Origin: Flavobacteriaceae bacterium
GTDB taxonomy: Bacteria > Bacteroidota > Bacteroidia > Flavobacteriales > Flavobacteriaceae
Assembly: GCA_002746415.1 (NCBI GenBank)
Contig: NVXD01000009.1
Location: 1 to 64,000, forward strand
DNA: 64,000 nt
Direction of reading: 5' to 3'
The translations under genes and the position numbers were made by a program. This document shows positions 1 to 7,645 of the stretch, one piece after another. Position 1 is the first letter of the stretch. The number at the start of each line of letters is the position of its first letter. Below the pieces are notes generated by a model, which worked only from the letters and a program-made list of their open reading frames with translations, had not been told where the DNA came from and did not search any database.

Positions 1-98
1 ATAGTAAATTTAACCACAATGGAATCGATTTTAAGCACTTAGTTTACTATGCTCACTTTCATCCGTTTTTAGTGGTTCACTTTGACCGTCCTTTCCAA
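1..98. mobile_element. Possible end of an insertion sequence (IS21-like tandem end repeats)
   Basis: Two imperfect copies of one short motif lie in the same direction: GCTCACTTTCATCCG at 51-65 and GTTCACTTTGACCG at 75-88. Tandem short repeats of the form GGTCACTTTggCCG are what I recall at the ends of IS21-family elements in Bacteroidota. The integrase reading frame loses family resemblance at about base 98, exactly where this repeat block begins. No transposase is visible because the window starts here, so the family assignment is inference. Confidence 0.35.
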
Positions 99-472
99 CC
101 CACTAACTGTTTCATTTGATGATTATGTTCATCGAAAACGGATAAAAGCATTTTTACCACTTTGTCCTTTCCTTGATATTTGTTTTTAATATCTAGAGAT
201 GTAAATGGTTTGCCTTGCTCGATTAGCTGATGTTGTATTCTATTTACCTTATGCCGAATTGTAGTCATAAATCGATTTAATTCTTCCGCTTCAACCCCTT
301 TACCCTTCAATTTATTCATTCGTGAGTCCCATTTGGAGGGGTTTATTTTTCGATGTAAGCTAATCGATGTACGTCGCCCATTCAATGTAATTCTTAGATA
401 TAAGCCTGATTTTCCGTTCTTATCACGACGCTCATCTTTAATGTAAAATAGAGTTGAAAAAGTATTGACCAT
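77..472 (-). pseudogene. Truncated tyrosine recombinase (N-terminal part of a Bacteroidota-type integrase)
   Basis: The 131-residue frame matches the N-terminal half of Bacteroidota (CTnDOT-like) integrases. It begins with an arm-DNA-binding domain (residues about 5-90: FYIKDERRDKNGKSGLYLRI, then SLHRKINPSKWD) and continues into the start of the SAM-like core-binding domain (FDEHNHQMKQLVG). Real family members run to about 400 residues and carry the catalytic R-H-R-Y domain. Here the frame stops after LVGWKGRSK, so the catalytic part is missing and the protein cannot recombine DNA. The break falls at the IS-like repeats at 51-88. The gene lies about 230 bases beyond the 3' end of ssrA, a common integration target, which suits the remnant of an element once integrated there. 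The ATG at 472 is the likely original start. Confidence 0.75.
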
Positions 473-488
473 TTTTAGGTATCGATTT

Positions 489-499
489 ATACCTAATAA
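489..499. repeat. 11-base direct repeat, candidate att core (left copy)
   Basis: ATACCTAATAA occurs here, just upstream of the truncated integrase gene, and again at 695-705, abutting the 3' end of ssrA (707). A short repeat with one copy at the end of a tmRNA gene and another about 200 bases away by the integrase promoter is what an attachment site or deletion scar can leave. Eleven AT-rich bases can also recur by chance, so this is only a candidate. Confidence 0.3.
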
Positions 500-650
500 A
501 GATAATTAAAATAATTATAAAAATTTGTAATTAACTGTAAAATAGTAAATTACAAATAAATCGACACCACTTTTAATTATTAAAATAGGTGTCGTATAGG
601 TGTCTTTTTTAAGAGTATTATTTGAATTCAAACGAAACTAAATAAAATTA

Positions 651-684
651 AAAAACCTGTAAATCAGATGTTTACAGGTTTTTG
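651..684 (-). terminator. Rho-independent terminator of ssrA
   Basis: AAAACCTGTAAA and TTTACAGGTTTT form a 12-base inverted repeat around the loop TCAGATG, with A/T runs on both sides, so it can act in both directions. It sits about 25 bases past the tmRNA 3' end and ahead of the integrase remnant. Confidence 0.8.
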
Positions 685-694
685 TATCGTTTTG

Positions 695-705
695 ATACCT
701 AATAA
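695..705. repeat. 11-base direct repeat, candidate att core (right copy)
   Basis: This is the second copy of ATACCTAATAA. It directly flanks the last base of the tmRNA gene. See the copy at 489-499. Confidence 0.3.
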
Positions 706-706
706 G

Positions 707-1099
707 TGGAGCCGGAGGGAGTCGAACCCTCGTCCAAACAAGTAATTACAATACTTTCTACATGCTTAGTTTTTGATTAATTTTCGATGTGTATCTGACC
801 AAAAACCGCCTAATACACACTTAGCTTCTTTAGTTTTAAAACCATGCCAAAGCATCACGGTTTCTATATTGACATTTATGGTGCCCTAGAATGAATCGCC
901 GTCAACAAGGGCTATTCAAGGACATCTCGCTTCCCTACCTAGTAGGGACGAGGCTAATCTTACTATAATTCAGATTAAGCGGCAAGAGCGTAGTTATTAT
1001 CGCCTATTAAAAGTATGAAATATGAGATTTACGAGCTATATATCAGCGCTCGGCATGCTTACATTCCAATTGATCTCGCTGTCAAAACCAGTCGGCCCC
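707..1099 (-). ncRNA. ssrA: Transfer-messenger RNA (tmRNA)
   Basis: On the minus strand the RNA starts GGGGCCG (1099 downward) and ends CGGCTCC plus discriminator A (714-707). These form the acceptor stem, and CCA is not encoded. The T arm reads GAGGGTTCGACTCCCTC. The tag frame is at 1004-975: GGC GAT AAT AAC TAC GCT CTT GCC GCT TAA, giving GDNNYALAA, which ends in the LAA degron typical of tmRNA and fits Bacteroidota tags. The RNA frees stalled ribosomes together with SmpB and marks the product for proteolysis. The length of about 393 bases is normal, and the D-like arm near the 5' end (GACTGGTTTTGACAGC) fits. No clear TAnnTTTG promoter was found upstream. Confidence 0.96.
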
Positions 1100-1361
1100 A
1101 GTGAACTAGACACATTTGTGTCGTAAGTGAACTGTCCTGAACCTGTTTCAGGACCACACCTTTTCATTCTTTTCAATGAACAATTATTATAACGTTCCAC
1201 TTTTCACTACTGTTGCAAGTGGCGGGCTATCGGTTTTATCTTTTCAAAAAAGAAAAGGATACCACCTCAATCCATAACGCGGGCAGCAAAGCTAATAAAA
1301 AGTTTGTGCACCACTACAATTCGCCTTAATTTTAGTTCAAAATTTGGACCAGAATAAATTT
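1100..1361. other. Divergent intergenic region between ssrA and the following dehydrogenase
   Basis: No gene is seen in these 262 bases. The region must hold the promoters of ssrA (minus) and of the dehydrogenase (plus). It contains small inverted repeats, such as GACACATTTGTGTC near 1109-1122 and GTCCTGAACCTGTTTCAGGAC at about 1134-1154, whose role is unknown. Confidence 0.5.
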
Positions 1362-2567
1362 ATGAACTTCGGAATCATTAAAGAGCGTAAAAACCCACCA
1401 GATAGGCGGGTTGTGCTGTCTCCAGAGGCTTGTCAAAAAGTCATGCTAAACCATTCTAAGGCTAAAATAATTGTAGAATCTTCCCCGATTCGAGTATTTA
1501 ACGATCAAGAATACAAAGATATTGGCCTGGAAATAAGTAATCATATGGAACAATGTGATGTATTTATTGGTGTAAAAGAGGTTCCTATTGCTGCTCTTAT
1601 TCCTAATAAAAAATATTTTTTCTTTTCACACACCATAAAAAAACAAGCCTATAACAGAAAATTACTTCAGGCTGTTTTAGATAAAAATATAGAACTCTAT
1701 GACCATGAGGTCATCACAAATAAAAATGGAAAACGTTTGGTGGCCTTTGGTCGCTATGCGGGTATCGTTGGGGCTTATAATGGACTTAGGGCGTATGGTT
1801 TAAAATTTGGGCTATTTCAATTGCCCAAAGCGGAAACATTACCGGACCAACAAGCATTGATTGCTGAGCTTAAAAAAATACAACTTCCCAATATCAAAAT
1901 ATTCTTGACAGGCAAGGGTAGAGTAGGGAATGGGTCCAAAGAAATGCTGGAAGCCATGGGTCTTAAGGAAGTTGGACTGCAAGAGTACCTGCATGAAACT
2001 TTTAAGCAGGCTGTTTATTGTCAGCTAGATGTTTCCGAATACAACCTAAGAAAAGACGGAGTAAAAGGAAACATGCAAGATTTTTTTGCCCACCCAGAGG
2101 CGTATAAATCTAACTTTTTTCGGTTTGCCAAAGTAACCGATTTCTATATAGCGGGTCACTTTTATGGAGATGGAGCACCTTATTTATATACAAGGGAAGA
2201 TGCAAGACATCCCGATTTTAAAATAAAAGTAGTTGCAGATGTCAGCTGCGATATAGACGGACCAGTGGGCACTACGATTAGACCATCGACTATTGCAGAC
2301 CCCATATACGGGTATGACCCCATGACGGAATTGGAAATGGATTTTAAGAACCCTAAGGCCATAGCTATAATGGCAGTGGATAATTTACCTTGTGAGCTTC
2401 CAAAAGATGCCAGTGTAGGCTTTGGAGAATTATTTTCAACACATGTTATCCCAGCTTTTTTTAATGGAGATAAAGATGGTATTTTAGAGCGTGCAAGGAT
2501 GACGCAAAATGGAAAGCTAACCCAACGTTATGCGTATTTGCAAGATTATTTGGATGGAGAAAATTAG
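1362..2567 (+). CDS. NAD(P)-dependent oxidoreductase, alanine dehydrogenase / saccharopine dehydrogenase (LYS1-type) fold
   Basis: This is a protein of about 401 residues. The N-terminus (FGIIKERKNPPDRRVVLSPE) matches the AlaDh/PNT N-terminal domain, where the Arg and Lys side chains bind the keto acid. A nucleotide-binding stretch follows (IKIFLTGKGRVGNGSKEML), then a C-terminal part with ADVSCDIDGPVGTTIRPSTI, the pattern seen in LYS1-type saccharopine dehydrogenases. The likely reaction is NAD(P)-linked oxidative deamination of an amino acid or saccharopine-like compound in the cytosol; the substrate cannot be read from sequence. A TTG at 1344 could add six residues, but the ATG at 1362 sits right before the conserved start and is preferred. 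The gene overlaps the end of the convergent DUF1361 gene by 4 bases. Confidence 0.8.
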   Translation: MNFGIIKERKNPPDRRVVLSPEACQKVMLNHSKAKIIVESSPIRVFNDQEYKDIGLEISNHMEQCDVFIGVKEVPIAALIPNKKYFFFSHTIKKQAYNRKLLQAVLDKNIELYDHEVITNKNGKRLVAFGRYAGIVGAYNGLRAYGLKFGLFQLPKAETLPDQQALIAELKKIQLPNIKIFLTGKGRVGNGSKEMLEAMGLKEVGLQEYLHETFKQAVYCQLDVSEYNLRKDGVKGNMQDFFAHPEAYKSNFFRFAKVTDFYIAGHFYGDGAPYLYTREDARHPDFKIKVVADVSCDIDGPVGTTIRPSTIADPIYGYDPMTELEMDFKNPKAIAIMAVDNLPCELPKDASVGFGELFSTHVIPAFFNGDKDGILERARMTQNGKLTQRYAYLQDYLDGEN

Positions 2568-3217
2568 TATTTCTTCTCATTAGCAACGGATTTCATTAAA
2601 GTAAAAAGCACCCATTGAAAACCACCAAAGGCAAAAATCATAAGCCATGCTTTTGGTTCAGATACGCTATGGACAATATCTAGAAATAACGTTTTAGGCT
2701 TAGCGAGGATATCCCAAGAGTTAAAACGTAAAAACCGACCTAAATAAATGCCATATCCGCTAAGTAAGCACACTTTAAAAATGGTATAAGTGGCTACTTT
2801 TTGATTAAATCGAGTTTTGAGCATTGAAAACATATCCATTATGGATAAAAGACCAAGCAGCAACCCATTTAGGGCAAATACAAAAACTAAAAACAGGTCT
2901 AACCAGATAAGATTAGAGTTTTCATTATGCAAATGCACTAAATCTGTAATAATATAAGCGCTGTTGGGTAAAAACAGCAACCATGATGTGAAGCCTAAAA
3001 AGAAGGTAAGTTTAGTGGTTTTCTGTTTAAGTTTTAGCCCCTGGGTAATAAGAAAGGGTATCCCTGCTAAAAATAAGTTCCACACTAGGAATACATAAAA
3101 ATGTGAGTGGGTGAGTTTCATGCGTAAAAACAATAGCAGTATTGCAAAGCTTAGGGACAGCAATAGGTTAAAGTACAACCCATTGTATTTCAAAAAAGAT
3201 GTTTTTGGAAAATTCAT
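2564..3217 (-). CDS. DUF1361 family membrane protein
   Basis: This 217-residue protein has about six or seven hydrophobic segments. The stretch FLVWNLFLAGIPFLIT followed by WLLFLPNSAYIITDLVHL is the hallmark of DUF1361 integral membrane proteins of unknown function. It is the last gene of a six-gene minus-strand run starting at 6373, with gaps or overlaps of only a few bases (1 base after the gene at 3219). Its 3' end overlaps that of the convergent dehydrogenase by 4 bases, so no separate terminator exists between them. Confidence 0.85.
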   Translation of the reverse strand: MNFPKTSFLKYNGLYFNLLLSLSFAILLLFLRMKLTHSHFYVFLVWNLFLAGIPFLITQGLKLKQKTTKLTFFLGFTSWLLFLPNSAYIITDLVHLHNENSNLIWLDLFLVFVFALNGLLLGLLSIMDMFSMLKTRFNQKVATYTIFKVCLLSGYGIYLGRFLRFNSWDILAKPKTLFLDIVHSVSEPKAWLMIFAFGGFQWVLFTLMKSVANEKKY

Positions 3218-3218
3218 A

Positions 3219-3515
3219 TTATAAAGGCATTAAAAAGGTTAAATAGAGACCGGCTAAAGGAATGTTAAGTAGCAATAAAATTGTAGCTGTCATATGCTCT
3301 TCAATATCCTTGAAATGAATTAGCATGTTTATTACTAAAATAAATAATAGGATAATATGTATGATTATAAAGAGTAAAAGAAACCCCAAACCCAACGCTA
3401 TGATGAAATCTGTCTCTTTTATCAGGGCCAATAAAAAGAGAATGTTTCCTGAGATAAACCACAATGCAGCATGTCTGATAGCAATTCTGTTTATTCTATA
3501 GGTGAATAGTCCCAT
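3219..3515 (-). CDS. Small membrane protein of unknown function
   Basis: This 98-residue protein has three predicted membrane segments (about residues 18-34, 38-66 and 76-96). I do not recognise a family. It starts on the last base of the stop codon of the DUF4153-like gene (3515) and ends one base before the DUF1361 gene, so it is almost certainly translated with both. A membrane partner of its neighbours is the natural guess. Confidence 0.65.
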   Translation of the reverse strand: MGLFTYRINRIAIRHAALWFISGNILFLLALIKETDFIIALGLGFLLLFIIIHIILLFILVINMLIHFKDIEEHMTATILLLLNIPLAGLYLTFLMPL

Positions 3516-4915
3516 TACTTTTTGTTATTTGTTGTGAATTGATATAAAGTGTATTCTTGCCAAGATTTATCGGATTGCTTTCTTAAAAAATCCTGATTCT
3601 TTTGATCTATCCGTTTTAATAAATCAATTGGTAGTTTTGGGTTGTTATTTTTGGCGTACTCAGAAAGTTGAGTGCTATTGCTGTCTCCTAAATTAATAAG
3701 ATAGTCTAAGTCAACAACTTCAATTTCTTTTAAGTTGTACCAGGTAATCATGCTATCCCATGGGATGGAAGCACTCACAATTAGAAACGCAAAGAGTGTT
3801 GCAAGATTGGTGCGCACTAGGTAAACAAAGCTTTTTATTTGAGCCACCTTTATGTAAGCAGTTATAAGACCAGTAAGTGTGAGCAATAAATAAACAAATA
3901 CTCCAATACGTTTATATGTAAGTCCTAAAGCCTCTACGTATGTGAAGTTCTTATAGCTAGTAAAGGCTACCAATATAATATTTAAGCCAATCCAAGCGTA
4001 GGTAAGCGATTTTATACCCTTGTTTTCTTCAAAAAAGTTGAGCTTGCCTCTAAAAAAATATAGAATCAAGAAGATCGCGATAATAATAGAAAACATTAAG
4101 GCATAAACTCCTTGGTGAACAGACTGGGAATATTCAGCATTGCTTATGTTATTTTCTTGAAATAGGTAGATGGCATCAGTAACTAAAAAGAAAATCAATA
4201 ATAGATTTAAGACAGTAAAAACAATACTTCCAAGTGTGTTCTCCCCATTTAATTTTTCAGTCACATTAGGTAAAAAGGGTTCCTTAGGAGCTATTAAAGT
4301 ATTGTCTAGTGCTTGGTCATATTCAATGAGCTGTTTAGGACTAAACGGAAGTAATAAATGCAAAGACATGAGGTAGCCCAAAAATGTGAAGAACAACCAT
4401 GGTATGCTTATAAAACTTAGATCTATTTGTGTAAGAAGGTCGTTAAAAACTGGATTTGCATTCTTATATAACAAAGTAAAAATCAGTAATAAGAATAATG
4501 CAATAACGCCGCCTTTTATATAATTGAAAGCTTTTGGGGATATATCTTTTTTCTTTTCATTTGGGTGATTTATGTGCCCATTTATTTTTGAAATTAAGGC
4601 CACAACCATGTTTATGAGGCCAATAAAACATGAAAGATAAAGGGAGATTTTTTGTGAGATGGATTTGCCTATCAAGACAAAAAACGCCACGATGTGAACG
4701 AAATAAGTAAATCCGCTTGGGTTTATAAAGACAAGAATTGCGGTATAGAGATATAGTGCTGAATACCCCCAAAAAATTAATTGTTCTTTTTTAAGGGTAG
4801 TTAAAAGAACAACCACGATTATAGAAATTAAAAATAAATTGAGGCCTATGCTTTTACTATAAAACAACAAGCTAAAGGCAAGTGCAGACAGAATTGATTT
4901 AATATGAACATTCAT
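3515..4915 (-). CDS. DUF4153/DUF4173-type polytopic membrane protein
   Basis: This 466-residue protein carries about eleven or twelve hydrophobic segments. The central stretch (YIKGGVIALFLLLIFTLLY, then NPVFNDLL) and the later YKRIGVFVYLLLTLTGLITA match the DUF4153/DUF4173 group of bacterial membrane proteins, whose function is unknown. The C-terminal tail of about 70 residues is polar and rich in Asn, Gln and Lys (DYLINLGDSNSTQLSEYAKN). It lies 12 bases after the Coq4-like gene in the same operon. Confidence 0.75.
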   Translation of the reverse strand: MNVHIKSILSALAFSLLFYSKSIGLNLFLISIIVVVLLTTLKKEQLIFWGYSALYLYTAILVFINPSGFTYFVHIVAFFVLIGKSISQKISLYLSCFIGLINMVVALISKINGHINHPNEKKKDISPKAFNYIKGGVIALFLLLIFTLLYKNANPVFNDLLTQIDLSFISIPWLFFTFLGYLMSLHLLLPFSPKQLIEYDQALDNTLIAPKEPFLPNVTEKLNGENTLGSIVFTVLNLLLIFFLVTDAIYLFQENNISNAEYSQSVHQGVYALMFSIIIAIFLILYFFRGKLNFFEENKGIKSLTYAWIGLNIILVAFTSYKNFTYVEALGLTYKRIGVFVYLLLTLTGLITAYIKVAQIKSFVYLVRTNLATLFAFLIVSASIPWDSMITWYNLKEIEVVDLDYLINLGDSNSTQLSEYAKNNNPKLPIDLLKRIDQKNQDFLRKQSDKSWQEYTLYQFTTNNKK

Positions 4916-4927
4916 AGTTGAAATAAT

Positions 4928-5383
4928 TTATGGGATTAAAAAAGTTGATTTAATTTTTTTGAGGGGCTGATATAGCATTTTAGAAAAATCTAATTGATGA
5001 AAAACCAAAGCAGATGTACCTTTATGGTATGCATGTATAAATTTTTTTAGATAATCTGGATATAAAATGGAGCCCAATGCAATTACTGAAAATTGATACA
5101 GGCTGCGTTTGCCATTGCCCCATAAATAATATTGCATGCTTATTTCTTCGGGCACCGAGACACCTGTGTTTGTAAGAACATGAAAAACATCATGTGCTTC
5201 TAGTTTGGCTTGTATTTCAAAATCATTCCTCAATAAGAAGCGTGATAAATGAAAACCTAAACTGGCCTTCGGGTATTTTTGTAATTCTTGAATAGAGACA
5301 ATCCAAGGTTCATTTGTTTTAAGGAACCTTTGGTAGGGTGTTTTACTCCACTCGTAAAACTTTTCTAATATTTTCGCTCTCAT
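4928..5383 (-). CDS. Coq4-like protein
   Basis: The protein has 151 residues from the ATG at 5383. It carries the Coq4 metal-site signature HDxxH-x11-E: HDVFHVLTNTGVSVPEE, followed by YYLWGNGKRS. In eukaryotes and some bacteria Coq4 acts in ubiquinone assembly; Bacteroidota normally use menaquinone, so its job here is open. A longer frame begins at 5446, but its first 21 codons would run through a perfect palindrome (5398-5416) and overlap the upstream regulator gene, so the start at 5383 is preferred. The gene sits between a winged-helix regulator and three membrane-protein genes. Confidence 0.75.
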   Translation of the reverse strand: MRAKILEKFYEWSKTPYQRFLKTNEPWIVSIQELQKYPKASLGFHLSRFLLRNDFEIQAKLEAHDVFHVLTNTGVSVPEEISMQYYLWGNGKRSLYQFSVIALGSILYPDYLKKFIHAYHKGTSALVFHQLDFSKMLYQPLKKIKSTFLIP

Positions 5384-5392
5384 TGTTATTTG

Positions 5393-5417
5393 CAAAGTAC
5401 TTTGAAATTCAAAGTAA
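5393..5417 (-). promoter_or_regulatory. Operator upstream of the Coq4-like gene (copy 2 of a conserved palindrome)
   Basis: TACTTTGAA-A-TTCAAAGTA (5398-5416) is a perfect 9+1+9 palindrome, extended by a third half-site (CAAAG at 5393-5397). Read on the minus strand, the 24 bases starting TTACTTTG match the copy at 6377-6400 at all but two positions. It lies 9-33 bases before the ATG at 5383. The likely binder is the winged-helix protein encoded just upstream (5436-5726). Confidence 0.65.
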
Positions 5418-5435
5418 CTGTTTAAAAAAAAGGAC

Positions 5436-5726
5436 CTATTTACCAATTAGTTTTTCAAGTGCATTAATATGTTTTTGGAACGCCAGTTTTCCCAATTTGG
5501 TAATTGAATAGCGGGTATTGGGTTTTCTAGCGATAAATTGTTTTTCAACCTTAATATATTCTTCTTTTTCCAGTGCTTTTGCATGACTAGCCAAATTTCC
5601 ATCAGTTGCTCCTAAAAGTTCTTTCAACATCTTAAAATCGGCATACTCATTTACCATAAGAATAGACATGATGCCCAAACGAATGCGGTGATCAAAAGCT
5701 TTATTTATATTAGTTATAATACTCAA
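5436..5726 (-). CDS. Winged-helix transcriptional regulator (HTH_34 / ArsR-MarR-like)
   Basis: This 96-residue protein is essentially one winged-helix domain. Helices at about residues 8-25 (FDHRIRLGIMSILMVNEY) and 28-37 are followed by a recognition helix TDGNLASHAKALEKEEYI, a wing KQFIARKPNTRYSIT, and a final dimerisation helix. This matches the HTH_34 group found next to membrane proteins in Flavobacteria. The start is TTG at 5726; the next ATG would cut into the first helix, so TTG is preferred. It lies 2 bases after the membrane gene at 5729. The two near-identical palindromes at 5393-5417 and 6377-6400 are its probable targets, giving autoregulation. Confidence 0.82.
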   Translation of the reverse strand: MSIITNINKAFDHRIRLGIMSILMVNEYADFKMLKELLGATDGNLASHAKALEKEEYIKVEKQFIARKPNTRYSITKLGKLAFQKHINALEKLIGK

Positions 5727-5728
5727 AC

Positions 5729-6373
5729 CTATTTTCTATCGTATTTAGAATACATTAAAGATCCATATAAAATATGGAAAACACCAAAGCCTAACGCCCA
5801 AAAATATAATCCATACCCTATAAATTGGGTAGCAACCAAACCAATTATGATATTGGCCAGACCTAAGTAACGCACATCACCAAACGTATATTTACTGGCA
5901 TTTACACAAGCTAACCCGTAAAAAATTAAGGTAGCCGGTGCAACCAATCCAGCAAGATTGTATTGTAATAGTACTAAGCAAAATAGGCCACCTGTAAGTA
6001 AGGGAATAAAAAAGTTGACCACAAGATATTTGCTTGAAGTATCCCAAAGTTTCACATTTTTTCTTTTCGCTTTGCGCACTGAAAGGATAACTCCTGTAGA
6101 CATAGCGGCAAGTATTACTAAGATTGCAATTAGAAAAAATTCAAAAATAATGTCATTTCCAAATTCAATGGAATTGGCATCTGAAAAGTAATCATAGCTA
6201 CGACTACCATTTATAGCAATAGATTTCATAGCTTTTTCAGCAAACCAAGCACCAATTAATGCATAGATTCCGGCCAGTATTCCTGATAACCCGCTTAAAG
6301 AGATAAATCGTGAAGAACGACTCATCATATCTTTAATATGCGAAATATCGTCCAAGTATTTTTTTGATTCCAT
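5729..6373 (-). CDS. Membrane protein co-transcribed with HTH_34 regulator
   Basis: This 214-residue protein has a polar N-terminus (about 25 residues, DISHIKDMMSRSSRF) followed by six predicted membrane segments: two at about 25-45, one at about 77-97, then three between 110 and 205. I recognise the usual pairing of this protein type with a small winged-helix regulator, but no function is known. It is the first gene of the operon, with a promoter and operator directly before its ATG. The gap to the regulator is 2 bases. Confidence 0.7.
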   Translation of the reverse strand: MESKKYLDDISHIKDMMSRSSRFISLSGLSGILAGIYALIGAWFAEKAMKSIAINGSRSYDYFSDANSIEFGNDIIFEFFLIAILVILAAMSTGVILSVRKAKRKNVKLWDTSSKYLVVNFFIPLLTGGLFCLVLLQYNLAGLVAPATLIFYGLACVNASKYTFGDVRYLGLANIIIGLVATQFIGYGLYFWALGFGVFHILYGSLMYSKYDRK

Positions 6374-6376
6374 TTT

Positions 6377-6423
6377 AAAGTACTTTGAAAAGCAAAGTAA
6401 ATAAAAATAATTGATTTTCGCAA
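6377..6423 (-). promoter_or_regulatory. Promoter with overlapping operator of the six-gene operon (copy 1 of the palindrome)
   Basis: The half-sites TACTTTG (6381-6387) and CAAAGTA (6393-6399) are separated by five bases and sit 7 bases before the ATG at 6373. On the minus strand, TTACTTTG (6400-6393) resembles the Bacteroidota -7 element, and a TTG (6423-6421) lies 20 bases upstream as a -33 element. The operator covers the -7 box, so binding should repress. The leader would be very short. Confidence 0.6.
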
Positions 6424-6454
6424 GATTTGATTGAGAAACTAAAGAATTTAATTT

Positions 6455-7567
6455 TTAGTCAAGCTGAATTTTCCACTCAATTACAGGATGTTGTTTAGGC
6501 GCAGTATATGCTCCTAATGCTGTCAGTTTTAAATTCAGGGTTTGCAATTTTTCCAAAGTTTTCACAGATAAAGTATAACTTCCACCAGCTGGTATTTCAA
6601 AAACAGGAGAACTGTCATAAAAGGTATATGGCATTTCATTCTCAAAAAGCAAGTCACTACTGGAAACATTTTCAAGTAGCACTTCCAATATTTGTGTTTC
6701 AGAGATGTAAGTTGCCTTTTTAACTTGTATACTGGCTTGTATGAGTGGGTTTAGAAACTCAGGTTTTCCAACTAGGAGCGCATTGTATACCGCTACGGTA
6801 CGCCCATCAAACAAAGCTTCCCTTAAACTTTCAATACTTTTTTCTTTTGCAAAAACCAATGTAATTGGCCGGTGGAGACCTTTTTCGGTATAATTCCAAT
6901 CAATTAGTCCATGAATATCACTTGTCCCCATGATGGTCAAATTGTTTTCTAAAGCTAAAGTCAATGCTTCATCAGAATAATTAATGGAATTAATAACCTC
7001 AATACCATTCAGCTCTTTATTTTTAATTAATTCTTTTTGAAAATTACTAAGAATAGGGTTTCCAGTTGGACTTTGAGCATGCCATGCAGGGTGGTTCCAA
7101 AAAACAAAAGCATTCTGTTTTTTTGCTTCCTTAAAAGGAGTAAGAGCGTCTTTGGCCATTAACTTGTTGGCATCAGAAATAAAAAGGGCATTGCTATGTC
7201 CCACAGGAACACTTCTGGTAATTTCTGATCCAGGTATTATTAAAAGATCATGCTCTTTGGCTTCCTGCAAAGCCAGTTCATAAGAACGGTTACGGTCAGG
7301 ATGCGGAATGTCTGTGATATGAGGTTGGTATTCCAGATGCTCGGTCAAGGAAATGGCATCTAAATTCTCCCGAAGAGCTTCCATGACCCTTATATTAGGC
7401 CAAACATTGCCATCAGAAAAAACAGTATGCTGGTGCAAATCTGTTTTTAAGGTAATATATCCTTCTATATTGGGATAGTTGATTGGTTGGGCACCATGGG
7501 AATGTACCTGGCAGGAAAGAGAAGAGATGCTAAAACTACTGATGATGATAAAAATAAATTTTTTCAT
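6455..7567 (-). CDS. Exported PHP-domain phosphoesterase (Sb-PDE-like)
   Basis: The protein has 370 residues from the ATG at 7567 (MKKFIFIIISS), which gives a clean signal peptide; the frame upstream to 7621 only adds 18 residues before it. The PHP metal ligands are visible in order: DLHQHTVFSDG, LTEHLEY, PGSEITR, WNHPAWHAQSP and GTSDIHG. PHP proteins hydrolyse phosphoesters with a trinuclear metal site; related secreted members are annotated as Sb-PDE family phosphodiesterases. The last 100 residues form a beta-rich domain. It is probably periplasmic. It stands alone between the operon at 6373 and the transglutaminase gene. Confidence 0.8.
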   Translation of the reverse strand: MKKFIFIIISSFSISSLSCQVHSHGAQPINYPNIEGYITLKTDLHQHTVFSDGNVWPNIRVMEALRENLDAISLTEHLEYQPHITDIPHPDRNRSYELALQEAKEHDLLIIPGSEITRSVPVGHSNALFISDANKLMAKDALTPFKEAKKQNAFVFWNHPAWHAQSPTGNPILSNFQKELIKNKELNGIEVINSINYSDEALTLALENNLTIMGTSDIHGLIDWNYTEKGLHRPITLVFAKEKSIESLREALFDGRTVAVYNALLVGKPEFLNPLIQASIQVKKATYISETQILEVLLENVSSSDLLFENEMPYTFYDSSPVFEIPAGGSYTLSVKTLEKLQTLNLKLTALGAYTAPKQHPVIEWKIQLD

Positions 7568-7645
7568 TGCATATATATTTGCTAAAATGTACAGGATAAA
7601 AATCCACCTAAAGTTATGCAATTATTATCCAGCCTTAAGAAATGT

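Noticed and set aside
5384-5446. Longer N-terminus for the Coq4-like protein
   Set aside because: These codons run through a perfect palindromic operator and into the upstream regulator gene; the residues look non-family.
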